Source: Streptococcus mitis (GTDB taxonomy: Bacteria > Bacillota > Bacilli > Lactobacillales > Streptococcaceae). Taken from it: a stretch of 64,000 nucleotides of DNA. Position 1 is the stretch's first letter. The number at the start of each line of letters is the position of its first letter. Made by a program: the position numbers and the translations under genes. Of the stretch, positions 15,023 through 24,620 are shown one piece after another. The DNA is taken from positions 1,370,501 through 1,434,500 of the forward strand of contig NZ_CP028415.1 in assembly GCF_000722765.2 (NCBI RefSeq), written 5' to 3'. The notes under the pieces are model-generated. The model worked only from the letters and a program-made list of their open reading frames with translations, was not told the origin of the DNA and did not search any database.

Positions 15023-17191
15023 TTAATCTTTTTTACCTTTAAACAATAGGACGCCAGATAGGGCTGATAAAAATCCAACTACTAGCAAAATAGAATCATG
15101 ACTAGCTGTCTCTGGTAATTTACCAGCTTCCTTTGTTTCACTTATTATTGGAGTTTCTGGGTGCTTTGGCTCCTCAGGCGCTGGACTTGCTGGAGTCTTA
15201 GGTTGCTCAGCAGTCGGAACTTCAGGGTGCTTGGGTTCCTCAGGGGATGGTTTTTCGGGAACCTTAGGTTGAGCAACAGCTGGAACTTCGGGGCTCTTTG
15301 GCTCCTCAGGTACTGGACTTGCTGGAGTTTTTGGTTGCTCAGCAGTTGGCATTTCCGGCTGTTTAGGGTCCTCAGGTGTTGGCTTTTCAGGATCCTTAGG
15401 TTGATCTACCGTCGGTACTGCTGGGTTCTTTGGCTCCTCAGGTGTTGGAGCCTCTGGCATCTTGGGTTGATTACCTCTTGGTGGTTCTGGCTCAGTAGCT
15501 TTCACAGGTAGATAATTGATTATTGTGTCTTTTGTAAAATCTTCTGGTACTTCAGGTAATAAGTAACCCAATTCTGGATGCGAAGAATCCTTCAACACCA
15601 AATCAGTAGCTGATGTCACAGCCTTATAACCTTTAAGATAAGGGATTGTTCCCAAACCTGGATTGCTAGCAAGACCTGCTTTAGCAGGATTACCATCTTG
15701 GTCATTGGGATATTGAATCAAAGCCAGATTCTCATTTGCAGTTGGAGAAATGGCTATCCATTTTCCTAATTGTTTGTAGTAAACAGTTTCCCTAATTACA
15801 GGATCTGTTACTGCCACTGTTTTCTCTGCAACTGCTTCTTTATCTGCCACCAAGCCTTTTAGCAGTGGTGCCGCTACTTTAGATAGATTTGGTTGATCAC
15901 TCGTCCAATCACGATAATAAAGGTCTCCTCTTACAAAATCAACCTTGGCAACGCGTTTGAAATCAACTTGATCATTTCGATCTGCAACAACCTTATCATG
16001 TGTCACAAAATCTAGATAGGAAATGTTACGATCAATAGATTTTTTATTGACGATTTTAGAAACACTGGCAGGCCATAAAGGTGAATCTTGAACATCCTCA
16101 TCAACTTTTTTATGAGCAGTTGGAATTCTATCTTCAGGATAAATAAATTCTAGGCGAGGGGTTAAAGCAACCTTAAATATTTGATCAGTCTTACTATCTT
16201 GGTCAAAATATTGTAAACCTCGATCATAATCACTTGATACAAGATCGTATCCTTGTCGCTTGTAGTCACTAATCGTTTTTAGCGTACTGTATTCAATAGG
16301 ATAACCAGATTCCCCAGTAACTGTATCTTCCTTCAGTAGCTTGTTTTCACTGACATCCACATAGCTAATCTTGGCTGTTTGATTTTTAATATGCTCCTGT
16401 TTTATTTTCCAGTTAGAATAGGAAATTTCCTTAGTAACAAGATTAACAGTCGCATAGCGTTCAAAGGAAATACTTTGTTTTTTCTCAGCAAAAGCTTCTT
16501 TACCATTATTCTTATATTTATATTTAATGGTTCTTTGAATCGTTCTCTCTAAAGGCCATTCTTGATTGGTTCTGATCTTTTCAGCATCTGCAGGCCACTT
16601 AGGACTATCGACAACACCAGCTTCCACCTCTTCATTTGACTTAGGATTAGTCTGGTTTTGTAAGCTAATCACTTCATGTTTTGGAGTTAATTTAATAGTA
16701 TACGTTTGCGGAGTCTTATCATCTTGAAACAGCTTCTTCGATTCATCCGTTTTCAAATAACCATCTTCAACCAATACATAGCCATTCCTTTTGAACTCAC
16801 TAATTTTCTTTCTCGTATCGTAGTGAAGATCCTCTCCCACCTTACCAGTACGCTCATCTGAAAAAAGTTTTTTCCCTGTTGATTCATCAATATAATTAAA
16901 TTCAACACGAGATTCCTTTTCAGTCACTTTAGGAGTATCTATATGTTTTTCTTCAAAATGTTGCTCTTCTGAAGCAGTAGCTTCTTTTTCTGAACCCCCG
17001 ACAGACTTATCCTTGTCTATGCTTTCGATAGAAGGTTTGTCTGTTTCTAAGATATGACTAGCTGCGAGCATTTCATCTGCAGATACACTCCCAACAGAGC
17101 CAGCTAAAAATCCTAAACCACAAGCCACAACAACTGAAGCAACACCCAAACTCAATTTACGGATAGAGTAAATACATTTTTTATTTCCCAT
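15023..17191 (-). CDS. LPXTG-type wall protein with MucBP-like repeats (LPETA motif)
   Basis: A 722-residue surface protein. The start at 17191 was chosen because GGGAGG lies just upstream. The signal peptide contains YSIRKLSLGVASVVVA (residues about 8-23). Two regions resemble mucin-binding repeats, opening VEFNYIDESTGKKL and AKISYVDVSENKLL. Between and after them are Mub-type segments with (K/R)xIxYxx and a YxxW element (YSNWK, YRDWT). A Pro/Glu/Lys stalk follows (about 575-690), built from repeats such as PEEPKNPAVPTVDQPKDPEK. The sorting signal reads KLPETAS, so the fifth position is Ala rather than Gly, followed by a membrane helix and KGKKD. It probably binds host glycoprotein or mucus; ligand unknown. 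It sits between mgtA and the deformylase-like gene, bracketed by duplicated terminators, which points to insertion. Confidence 0.85.
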   Translation of the reverse strand: MGNKKCIYSIRKLSLGVASVVVACGLGFLAGSVGSVSADEMLAASHILETDKPSIESIDKDKSVGGSEKEATASEEQHFEEKHIDTPKVTEKESRVEFNYIDESTGKKLFSDERTGKVGEDLHYDTRKKISEFKRNGYVLVEDGYLKTDESKKLFQDDKTPQTYTIKLTPKHEVISLQNQTNPKSNEEVEAGVVDSPKWPADAEKIRTNQEWPLERTIQRTIKYKYKNNGKEAFAEKKQSISFERYATVNLVTKEISYSNWKIKQEHIKNQTAKISYVDVSENKLLKEDTVTGESGYPIEYSTLKTISDYKRQGYDLVSSDYDRGLQYFDQDSKTDQIFKVALTPRLEFIYPEDRIPTAHKKVDEDVQDSPLWPASVSKIVNKKSIDRNISYLDFVTHDKVVADRNDQVDFKRVAKVDFVRGDLYYRDWTSDQPNLSKVAAPLLKGLVADKEAVAEKTVAVTDPVIRETVYYKQLGKWIAISPTANENLALIQYPNDQDGNPAKAGLASNPGLGTIPYLKGYKAVTSATDLVLKDSSHPELGYLLPEVPEDFTKDTIINYLPVKATEPEPPRGNQPKMPEAPTPEEPKNPAVPTVDQPKDPEKPTPEDPKQPEMPTAEQPKTPASPVPEEPKSPEVPAVAQPKVPEKPSPEEPKHPEVPTAEQPKTPASPAPEEPKHPETPIISETKEAGKLPETASHDSILLVVGFLSALSGVLLFKGKKD

Positions 17192-17301
17192 GATTTCCTC
17201 CCAAGTCATTCTTTGCTATTCTTATATCTAATATTTTAGTAAGCGACTTTACTTTTAACATCTCCTATTTAAAGTTTTTTCTATCCTTTTTAAAGTTATT
17301 T

Positions 17302-17330
17302 AAAAAAGCCATCCGAAGATGACTTTTTTT
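17302..17330 (-). terminator. Terminator with UUCG tetraloop at the end of mgtA
   Basis: The same hairpin as at 14981-15007, with seven T. It begins within the last bases of the mgtA stop codon. Confidence 0.85.
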
Positions 17331-20025
17331 AAATCGCATTCTTGTCAAAACCGAGTTTGCGTTGAATAAACTTAACAATTTCGACGATAATAATCATTGA
17401 GAAGCTACCGCCCATCACGATTCCCCATTGTGACAAGTCTAGTTTGGTTACGTGGAAGATTCCTTCAAGCGGTTCTACGACGATTGTTGCCATGAGAAGA
17501 ATGAAGGATACCAAGATGGACCAGTTGAAGGTCTTAGACTTGAATGGGCCAACTGTCAAGATGGATTGGTAAACAGACTTGACATTGTAAGCATGGAAGA
17601 GCTGAATCAAGCCAAGGGTTGCAAAGGCCATAGTAAGAGCATCCGCATGAATGGCATGATTGTCACCCACATGAACTGGGTAAAGAAGGGCAAGACCATA
17701 AACACTCATAACAATTGCTGCTTGGAGTACACCTTGATAGATGATAGAACTCAAAACACCACCTGAGAAGAAGCTTGCCTTGCGTCCACGTGGTTTATGG
17801 TTCATGACACCAGGCTCAGCAGGTTCAACACCAAGAGCGATAGCTGGGAAGGTATCTGTTACCAAGTTAATCCACAAAAGATGAACTGGTTGCAAGACAT
17901 CCCAACCAAACAAGGTTGATAGGAAGATGGTCAATACTTCAGCAGTGTTGGCAGAAAGTAGATACTGAATAGTCTTTTGAATGTTTGAGAAGACCTTACG
18001 TCCTTCTTCAACTGCAACGATAATAGTTGCAAAGTTATCATCTGCAAGGATCATGTCAGATGCACCCTTAGAAACCTCTGTACCAGTGATTCCCATACCG
18101 ATACCGATATCGGCTGTTTTCAGAGCTGGCGCATCATTGACACCATCACCTGTCATGGCAACGACTTTACCTTGTTTTTGCCAAGCCTTGACGATACGAA
18201 CCTTGTGTTCTGGAGACACACGGGCATAAACAGAATATTGACCAACTACTTTTTCAAAGTCTTCATCTGACAGTTCATTGAGTTCAGCACCAGTTAAAAC
18301 GTGGCCTTCTGTATCGTTTGCGTCAATGATTCCCAAACGTTTAGCAATAGCTTCTGCAGTGTCTTGGTGGTCACCAGTGATCATGATTGGACGGATTCCA
18401 GCTTCCTTAGCCACACGAACAGCCTCGGCTGCCTCAGGACGTTCAGGGTCGATCATCCCAATCAAACCAGTAAAGATTAAATCATTTTCAAGCTCTTCAG
18501 AAGTCAGGTTTTCTGGAATGCTGTCAATAATCTTATAAGCACCTGCAAGGACACGCAAGGCTTGATGAGCCATTTCAGAGTTGTTTGTATGGATGAGGTT
18601 TGTAACCTTCTCGTCAATCGGAGCAATATCCCCAGCTTTGTCACGAAGAACACAACGTTTCAAAAGTTGGTCTGGCGCACCCTTGACTGCTACAAGGAAG
18701 CGTCCATCTGCAAGTGGATGAACTGTTGACATGAGCTTACGGTCAGAGTCAAACGGCAACTCAGCCACACGTGGATATTTCTCTAAGAAACCTTTGACAT
18801 CGTAGCCCTTGTCCAAGGCATATTGGATAAAGGCTGTTTCGGTTGGGTCACCAATCAAGTTACCTTCCACATCGATTTTAGTATCATTTGCCAAGACAAC
18901 TGAACGAAGCAGGGGCATTTCAAGACCTAGTTCAATGTCATCAGCTGAGTCATGTAGGACTGCATCGTAGAAGACTTTTTCGACTGTCATCTTGTTCATG
19001 GTCAGCGTACCAGTCTTATCAGAAGCAATGATTTCTGTTGAACCAAGTGTTTCTACTGCTGGCAACTTACGAACGATAGAGTTTCGTTTGGCCAAAACTT
19101 GAGTACCAAGGGCAAGAACGATGGTCACGATAGCAGGGAGTCCTTCTGGAATGGCTGCAACAGCAAGGGCAACAGAGGTCATCAACTCACCAAGTGGATC
19201 TTTTCCTTGAATGAAGACTCCAACTACAAAAGTAACAAGGGCAATGACCAAAATTACATAGGTCAAGACCTTAGAAAGGTTGTTCAAGTTTTGTTTGAGT
19301 GGTGTATCAGTCTCATCCGCATCTTGAAGCATACCAGCAATATGACCAACTTCAGTATACATACCAGTATTGACAACAACACCAAGACCACGACCATAAG
19401 TCACGTTAGAGTTTTGGAAGGCCATGTTGACACGATCACCGATACCAGCATCTGTAGCAAGTTCAACTGTCAAGTCTTTTTCGACTGGCACAGACTCACC
19501 TGTAAGAGCTGCTTCTTCAATTTTAAGAGAGTTGGCTTCAAGCAAACGTAGGTCTGCTGGTACAACATCACCTGCTTCGAGGGCAACGATATCTCCAGGT
19601 ACCAATTCTTTAGAGTCAATCTCCGCCATATGCCCATCACGAAGAACGCGGGCAGCTGGACTAGACATAGACTTGAGGGCTTCAATGGCTTCTTCTGCTT
19701 TCCCTTCTTGGTAAACACCAAAGGCAGCATTGATGATAACCACAGCTAGGATGATAATAGCATCTGCGATATCTTCCCCACCAGAAGTCACGACTGACAA
19801 GATTGCTGCCGCAACTAGGATGATAATCATCAAATCCTTAAATTGCTCGATGAATTTGACCAGGATTGATCGTTTCTCTCCTTCTTCGAGTTCATTGTGG
19901 CCAAATTCGGCAAGGCGCTTTTCCGCCTCACTTGATGACAAACCTTGCTCGGTCGCATCCACAGCCTGCAAGACCTCTTCAGGACTCTGAGTGTAAAACG
20001 CTTGGCGTTTTTGTTCTTTTGACAT
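17329..20025 (-). CDS. mgtA: P-type Mn2+/Ca2+-transporting ATPase
   Basis: An 898-residue P2-type cation ATPase, named CaxP and later MgtA in pneumococcus. Visible motifs in order are the N-terminal cation-ATPase segment (EVLQAVDATEQGLSSSEAEKR), TGES of the actuator domain, PEGLPA in transmembrane helix 4, the phosphorylation site DKTGTLT, and the hinge TGDGVNDAPALK, followed by six C-terminal helices. It exports excess cation from the cytoplasm at the cost of ATP. The start at 20025 follows AAGGAGGAG; the open frame extends 16 codons upstream without support. Expression is controlled by a yybP-ykoY riboswitch and terminator in its leader, which is described for this gene in streptococci as activated by Mn2+. 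The neighbouring divergent mntE completes a manganese-tolerance pair. Confidence 0.95.
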   Translation of the reverse strand: MSKEQKRQAFYTQSPEEVLQAVDATEQGLSSSEAEKRLAEFGHNELEEGEKRSILVKFIEQFKDLMIIILVAAAILSVVTSGGEDIADAIIILAVVIINAAFGVYQEGKAEEAIEALKSMSSPAARVLRDGHMAEIDSKELVPGDIVALEAGDVVPADLRLLEANSLKIEEAALTGESVPVEKDLTVELATDAGIGDRVNMAFQNSNVTYGRGLGVVVNTGMYTEVGHIAGMLQDADETDTPLKQNLNNLSKVLTYVILVIALVTFVVGVFIQGKDPLGELMTSVALAVAAIPEGLPAIVTIVLALGTQVLAKRNSIVRKLPAVETLGSTEIIASDKTGTLTMNKMTVEKVFYDAVLHDSADDIELGLEMPLLRSVVLANDTKIDVEGNLIGDPTETAFIQYALDKGYDVKGFLEKYPRVAELPFDSDRKLMSTVHPLADGRFLVAVKGAPDQLLKRCVLRDKAGDIAPIDEKVTNLIHTNNSEMAHQALRVLAGAYKIIDSIPENLTSEELENDLIFTGLIGMIDPERPEAAEAVRVAKEAGIRPIMITGDHQDTAEAIAKRLGIIDANDTEGHVLTGAELNELSDEDFEKVVGQYSVYARVSPEHKVRIVKAWQKQGKVVAMTGDGVNDAPALKTADIGIGMGITGTEVSKGASDMILADDNFATIIVAVEEGRKVFSNIQKTIQYLLSANTAEVLTIFLSTLFGWDVLQPVHLLWINLVTDTFPAIALGVEPAEPGVMNHKPRGRKASFFSGGVLSSIIYQGVLQAAIVMSVYGLALLYPVHVGDNHAIHADALTMAFATLGLIQLFHAYNVKSVYQSILTVGPFKSKTFNWSILVSFILLMATIVVEPLEGIFHVTKLDLSQWGIVMGGSFSMIIIVEIVKFIQRKLGFDKNAI

Positions 20026-20093
20026 GTGTCTCCTCCTTGACATTGTGTGCAAAACAGACTCTCTTTTCCCCATCGTATCTTTTCACGACAAAC

Positions 20094-20124
20094 AAAAAGA
20101 GACCTGTTAATCATAACAAGTCTC
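20094..20124 (-). terminator. Intrinsic terminator of the Mn riboswitch (expression platform)
   Basis: On the minus strand an 11-bp stem (GAGACTTGTTA with TAACAGGTCTC) is followed by five T, between the aptamer and the mgtA ribosome binding site. Its position identifies it as the switchable attenuator. Confidence 0.85.
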
Positions 20125-20218
20125 GCTGTTTAAGATAGTGCCGGAAAGCATACTTTTCAGTATAAAATTCGGAATGACGACACTATCACAGGTTTCTGCC
20201 AGCTACTCCCTTGAGTAG
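20125..20218 (-). promoter_or_regulatory. yybP-ykoY manganese riboswitch aptamer
   Basis: The minus-strand leader of mgtA contains the conserved AAGGGAGTAGC near its 5' end, a long pairing GATAGTG/CACTATC, the inner TGTCGTCATTCCGA region and a variable hairpin (ATACTGAAAAGTAT). These match the yybP-ykoY family, which senses Mn2+, and the same arrangement is described upstream of this ATPase gene in S. pneumoniae. With Mn2+ bound, the downstream terminator should be disfavoured. Edges are approximate. Confidence 0.85.
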
Positions 20219-20222
20219 TACT

Positions 20223-20250
20223 ATTATACCAAATTTTGGAAAGTTTTCAA
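20223..20250 (-). promoter_or_regulatory. Promoter of the riboswitch-mgtA transcript
   Basis: TTGAAA, 16 bases, then TATAAT on the minus strand, a few bases upstream of the aptamer. Confidence 0.75.
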
Positions 20251-20269
20251 AGAGTAAAAACTGCCTTAT

Positions 20270-20298
20270 TTGAATTTTCCCTTGAAAACCAGTATAAT
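20270..20298 (+). promoter_or_regulatory. Promoter of mntE
   Basis: TTGAAT, 17 bases, then TATAAT. It is divergent from and independent of the mgtA riboswitch promoter. Confidence 0.8.
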
Positions 20299-20331
20299 GG
20301 TAGAATGCTATATGACTAGAAAGGAAGTTGA

Positions 20332-21516
20332 ATGAAGCAATCTATCTCAAATCTCAAATTAGCTGAGCGTGGGGCCATTATCAGTATTTCGACCTATTTG
20401 ATCTTGTCTGCAGCGAAATTAGCGACTGGGCACCTCCTCCATTCATCCAGTTTGGTAGCCGATGGTTTTAACAACGTATCGGATATCATTGGAAATGTGG
20501 CCCTCTTGATTGGGATTAGGATGGCGCGCCAGCCTGCTGACCGAGATCACCGTTTTGGCCACTGGAAGATTGAGGATTTGGCTAGCTTAATCACTTCCAT
20601 CATCATGTTCTATGTTGGCTTTGATGTTCTAAGGGATACCATTCAGAAGATTCTCAGTCGTGAAGAAACGGTTATTGATCCTCTTGGTGCAACTCTAGGA
20701 ATTATTTCTGCATCGATTATGTTTGTAGTTTATCTCTACAATACTCGCCTCAGTAAGAAATCCAACTCCAAGGCACTAAAGGCAGCAGCCAAGGACAATC
20801 TTTCTGATGCAGTCACCTCACTTGGTACTACCATTGCCATCCTGGCCAGCAGTTTCAATTATCCCATTGTGGATAAACTGGTTGCCATTATCATCACTTT
20901 CTTTATCTTGAAAACTGCTTATGATATCTTCATCGAGTCTTCTTTTAGTCTTTCAGATGGCTTTGACGACCGTCTGCTTGAGGACTATCAAAAGGCCATT
21001 ATGGAAATTCCCAAAATCAGCAAGGTTAAGTCCCAAAGAGGTCGCACCTACGGTAGCAACATTTATCTTGATATTACGCTAGAAATGAATCCTGACTTGT
21101 CTGTTTTTGAGAGTCATGAAATCGCGGATCAAGTCGAGTCTATGCTGGAGGAACGTTTTGGCGTCTTTGATACCGATGTCCATATTGAGCCAGCGCCTAT
21201 CCCTGAGGATGAAATTTTAGACAATGTCTACAAAAAATTGCTTATGCGCGAACAATTGATTGACCAAGGAAATCAACTGGAAGAACTCTTGGCTGACGAT
21301 TTTGTCTATATTCGTCAAGATGGAGAGCAGATGGATAAAGAGGCCTATAAAGCCGAAAAAGACTTGAATTCTGCTATCAAAGACATTCAAATCACTTCCA
21401 TCAGTCAAAAGACCAAACTCATCTACTATGAATTAGATGGCATCGTCCATACCAGTATCTGGCGACGCCACGAAACCTGGCAAAATATCTTTCATCAAGA
21501 AACCAAAAAAGAATAG
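20332..21516 (+). CDS. mntE: Manganese efflux protein MntE (CDF family)
   Basis: A 394-residue cation diffusion facilitator with about six N-terminal transmembrane helices (residues 10-210) and a cytoplasmic C-terminal domain. The metal site is formed by DGFNNVSD in helix 2 and DNLSD in helix 5. Both have the DxxxD pattern that favours Mn2+ over the HxxxD of zinc exporters. The C-terminus is longer than in minimal CDF proteins and includes an extra domain after about residue 290 with acidic stretches (ELLADDFVYIRQDGEQ). The ATG is preceded by AAAGGAAG. The pneumococcal orthologue at this locus is MntE, which exports Mn2+ and affects oxidative stress resistance and virulence. It ends in a terminator shared with the convergent ABC-F gene. 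Confidence 0.93.
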   Translation: MKQSISNLKLAERGAIISISTYLILSAAKLATGHLLHSSSLVADGFNNVSDIIGNVALLIGIRMARQPADRDHRFGHWKIEDLASLITSIIMFYVGFDVLRDTIQKILSREETVIDPLGATLGIISASIMFVVYLYNTRLSKKSNSKALKAAAKDNLSDAVTSLGTTIAILASSFNYPIVDKLVAIIITFFILKTAYDIFIESSFSLSDGFDDRLLEDYQKAIMEIPKISKVKSQRGRTYGSNIYLDITLEMNPDLSVFESHEIADQVESMLEERFGVFDTDVHIEPAPIPEDEILDNVYKKLLMREQLIDQGNQLEELLADDFVYIRQDGEQMDKEAYKAEKDLNSAIKDIQITSISQKTKLIYYELDGIVHTSIWRRHETWQNIFHQETKKE

Positions 21517-21550
21517 AGAAATCCTGTCATGAGACGGGATTTTTCTATTC
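21511..21550. terminator. Bidirectional terminator, mntE / ABC-F gene
   Basis: The long imperfect stem GAATAGAGAAATCCTGTC with GACGGGATTTTTCTATTC overlaps the mntE stop codon. Confidence 0.85.
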
Positions 21551-21552
21551 TT

Positions 21553-23424
21553 CTAGCTATCAAACTCACTGAGATACTCATAGCGTTCGTATTTTTCAAG
21601 GAGTGCTTCGTTATTCTCATCTAATTCTTTTTGGAGAGTAGCCAGCTTACCAAAGTCAGAACCATTGGCCTGCATCTCCTCTTCAATAGCAGCGATACGA
21701 TTTTCCAAGGTTTCAATATCGCCTTCAATGCTTGCCCACTCCTGCTTTTCTTGGTAGGTCATGCGTTTCTTGTCTTCACGGACCTTGACCACTTTCTCCT
21801 TTTCGACCTTTTGCACTTGATTGGCCATCTCTGTTTCAAAGGCTTTTTCATCAAGGTAATCAGTGTAATGACCAAAGAAAGGACGAATTTTACCATCCTC
21901 AAATGCAAGAATCTTGGTCGCTACCTTATCCAAGAAATAGCGGTCGTGACTAACAGTCAAAACTAGACCCGCAAAGCCTTGCAAGAAATTCTCCAAAACT
22001 GTCAAAGTCGCAATATCTAGGTCATTTGTCGGTTCGTCCAAGAGAAGAACATTTGGTTTTTCCAAGAGTAATTTGAGGAGATAAAGACGTTTTTTCTCTC
22101 CCCCAGACAATTTCTCAATCAAGGTTCCATGCGTCGAACGTTGGAAAAGGAACTGCTCCAGCAACTCTGCAATTGAAGTCGTAGAACCACCGCTGGTCTT
22201 GACCTCTTCTGCCACTTCCTGCAAGTAATTGATCACTCGCTTGCTTTCATCCAAGCCCTCAATTTGCTGAGAAAAATAGGCGATGCGAACAGTTTCCCCT
22301 ATGACAACTTGGCCTTCAGTTGGATCAAGACTTCCAGCAATCAGGTTGAGCAGGGTTGATTTCCCAACACCGTTGTCCCCAACGATTCCAATACGGTCTT
22401 TGGCCTGCACCAAGAGATTAAAATCTTGCAAAATGGGCTTATTTTCATAGGCAAAGGAAACATCCTGAAACTCGATGACTTTCTTCCCAATACGACTGGT
22501 TTCAAAGTTCATGGTCAAATCTGTTTCAGCAACGCCACCTGAGACTTCTTTCTTCAAGTCGTGGAAACGATTGATACGAGCTTGCTGCTTGGTTGCACGC
22601 GCCTGCGGTTGTCTGCGCATCCAGGCCAATTCTTGCTTATAAAGTTGTTCTTTTTTGTGAAGAAGAGCCGCGTCACGCTCATCCTGTTCCGCCTTAAGGC
22701 GAACATAGTCCTGATAATTGCCCTGATATTCGGTCAAGCCTGCGCGATCCAATTCGAAAATCCGTGTTGACAAAGCGTCTAAGAAATAACGATCGTGAGT
22801 GATAAAGAGAACTGTCTTCTTAGAATTTTTTAAAAAGAGGGTCAGCCACTCAATAGTCGCAATATCCAGATGGTTGGTTGGCTCATCCAAAAGCAAGAGG
22901 TCGTGGTTGCCAAGTAAAACTTGCGCCAATTGGACCCGTCTTCTTAGACCACCTGACAATTCCCCAACAGGAGTAGATAAGTCCTGAATACCCAGCTTGC
23001 TGAGAACGGTCTTGACCTGACTCTCAATTTCCCAAGCTTGGAGAGAGTCCATTTCTGCCATGACTCGTTCCAAACGCGCTTGCTTGTCCTCACTATAGTT
23101 GAGCATAATCAATTCATACTCACGAATAAGCTGGATTTCCTTGAGGTCGCTAGATAAAACCGTATCTAAGACCGTCTTTCTATCATCAAAATCAGGATCT
23201 TGGGTCAAGTAACCAATCTGGTAATCATTCTTAGCTGAAAAGGGACTGACATCCCCATCAAAGCCAGAAACACCAGAAAGAACATCTAGAAGGGTAGTCT
23301 TACCCGTTCCATTGACACCGATTAGACCAATTCTATCCAAGTCATGGATGATAAAGGAAATATCCTTAAAAACGGTCTTGTCACCGACGGATTTACTTAG
23401 TTTTTCAACGATAAAGTCACTCAT
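21553..23424 (-). CDS. ABC-F ATPase (Uup/YfmR-like)
   Basis: A 623-residue protein with two ABC ATPase domains and no membrane segments. Domain 1 carries [18 protein letters not shown] and [11 protein letters not shown]. Domain 2 carries [18 protein letters not shown] and [12 protein letters not shown] charged linker (about residues 240-310) separates them, and a coiled coil (about 550-615) closes the chain. This is the layout of the ABC-F subfamily, which acts on ribosomes; the C-terminal coiled coil points to Uup/YfmR rather than EttA. It overlaps cca by four bases (ATGA), so it is translationally coupled as the last gene of dapB-cca-ABC-F. A role in relieving stalled translation is inference from the family; a resistance role is less likely in this housekeeping context. 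Confidence 0.9.
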   Translation of the reverse strand: MSDFIVEKLSKSVGDKTVFKDISFIIHDLDRIGLIGVNGTGKTTLLDVLSGVSGFDGDVSPFSAKNDYQIGYLTQDPDFDDRKTVLDTVLSSDLKEIQLIREYELIMLNYSEDKQARLERVMAEMDSLQAWEIESQVKTVLSKLGIQDLSTPVGELSGGLRRRVQLAQVLLGNHDLLLLDEPTNHLDIATIEWLTLFLKNSKKTVLFITHDRYFLDALSTRIFELDRAGLTEYQGNYQDYVRLKAEQDERDAALLHKKEQLYKQELAWMRRQPQARATKQQARINRFHDLKKEVSGGVAETDLTMNFETSRIGKKVIEFQDVSFAYENKPILQDFNLLVQAKDRIGIVGDNGVGKSTLLNLIAGSLDPTEGQVVIGETVRIAYFSQQIEGLDESKRVINYLQEVAEEVKTSGGSTTSIAELLEQFLFQRSTHGTLIEKLSGGEKKRLYLLKLLLEKPNVLLLDEPTNDLDIATLTVLENFLQGFAGLVLTVSHDRYFLDKVATKILAFEDGKIRPFFGHYTDYLDEKAFETEMANQVQKVEKEKVVKVREDKKRMTYQEKQEWASIEGDIETLENRIAAIEEEMQANGSDFGKLATLQKELDENNEALLEKYERYEYLSEFDS

Positions 23425-24620
23425 TTTTTCTCCCTCAGATAAGCATGGATGGCTTGTCGGTCATTTTCCAATTCTCCATCGACAATAGCATACTCAATCT
23501 CTGTTAAAATCTCTCCCAAGTCTGGTCCAGGCTGATAACCATATTCCTTAATCAAAATGCCACCATTAATCTGGATTTCTTTCTTATAATGAATGGTCAA
23601 ACTCTGGTAAGTTTCTGTGATGACTTGCGGGTTAACTTCTTTTCCTTGAGCCTGACGAAGATTTTCAGCCTGTAAAAGCAAATTCAAGTCAAAGCGGTAA
23701 CAATCACGCTTACTCAATTCTCCCTTTTCACGCAAGGCCAAAATAGTCAGTAAATCCTGTATCTGCTTGGCAAACTGGCGTGAGGTCTTCCAAGCCTTCA
23801 AAAATGGCTGCGCATTTTCAATCTCCAAAGTCGACAGTAAAGCCGCCCAGGCTTGCTCTGAAGATTCAAAGGTGAAATCAGTCTCTAAATCAAACAGTCT
23901 ATTGAGCTTATCCTGGCTAGCTGCCATATCAGGGAGATAGTCATAAGCTTGACTCTCAATCATGGAAGCCAAGCCCCTTCTCCAAAAGGGAGCCAGCAAG
24001 AGTTTATCAAACTCAACGAAGGTACGCTCCACAGAAATTTTCTCCAAAAGTGGCGTCAAAGTCTTCATAGCTTTAAAGGTTTCTGACTCAAGCTCAAAGC
24101 CAAGACTAGCCTGAAAACGAAAACCACGCATAATCCGCAAAGCATCTTCGTTGAAACGCTCACTTGCCACTCCAACTGCTCGTAAGACTTGCTTTTCCAA
24201 ATCTTCTAAACCATGGAACAAGTCAATGATTTCTCCTGTCTCGTCCAAAGCAAAGGCATTGACTGTAAAATCACGGCGCTTGAGGTCTTCTTCTAGCGAG
24301 CGCACAAAGGAGACTGCACTGGGTCTGCGATAGTCCACATAGACATCCTCTGTCCGAAAGGTGGTTACCTCATACTCCTCATCCCCATCTAAAACCAAGA
24401 CGGTTCCATGCTCGATTCCGATATCGGCTGTTCGCGGAAAAATCTGCTTGGTCTCCTCTGGATAAGAAGACGTCGCAATATCCACATCATGGATGGGACG
24501 ATTGAGGAGGGCATCTCGAACAGAACCTCCAACAAAATAGGCCTCAAAACCTGCTTCTTTAATTTTTTCTAATACTGGTAAAGCCTTCTGAAATTCAGAA
24601 GGCATTTGCGTTAATCTCAT
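23421..24620 (-). CDS. cca: CCA-adding tRNA nucleotidyltransferase
   Basis: A 399-residue class II nucleotidyltransferase. The N-terminal catalytic segment shows GGSVRDALL and the metal-binding DVDIATS (residues about 31-50). It is followed by the [11 protein letters not shown] motif (about 115-125) and the nucleotide-selecting [16 protein letters not shown] segment (about 155-170) with the EDxxR-type motif. The enzyme completes or repairs the 3' CCA end of tRNAs in the cytoplasm. It overlaps dapB upstream and the ABC-F gene downstream by four bases each, so the three form a tight operon. The length is normal for Firmicutes and nothing is unusual. Confidence 0.95.
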   Translation of the reverse strand: MRLTQMPSEFQKALPVLEKIKEAGFEAYFVGGSVRDALLNRPIHDVDIATSSYPEETKQIFPRTADIGIEHGTVLVLDGDEEYEVTTFRTEDVYVDYRRPSAVSFVRSLEEDLKRRDFTVNAFALDETGEIIDLFHGLEDLEKQVLRAVGVASERFNEDALRIMRGFRFQASLGFELESETFKAMKTLTPLLEKISVERTFVEFDKLLLAPFWRRGLASMIESQAYDYLPDMAASQDKLNRLFDLETDFTFESSEQAWAALLSTLEIENAQPFLKAWKTSRQFAKQIQDLLTILALREKGELSKRDCYRFDLNLLLQAENLRQAQGKEVNPQVITETYQSLTIHYKKEIQINGGILIKEYGYQPGPDLGEILTEIEYAIVDGELENDRQAIHAYLREKK

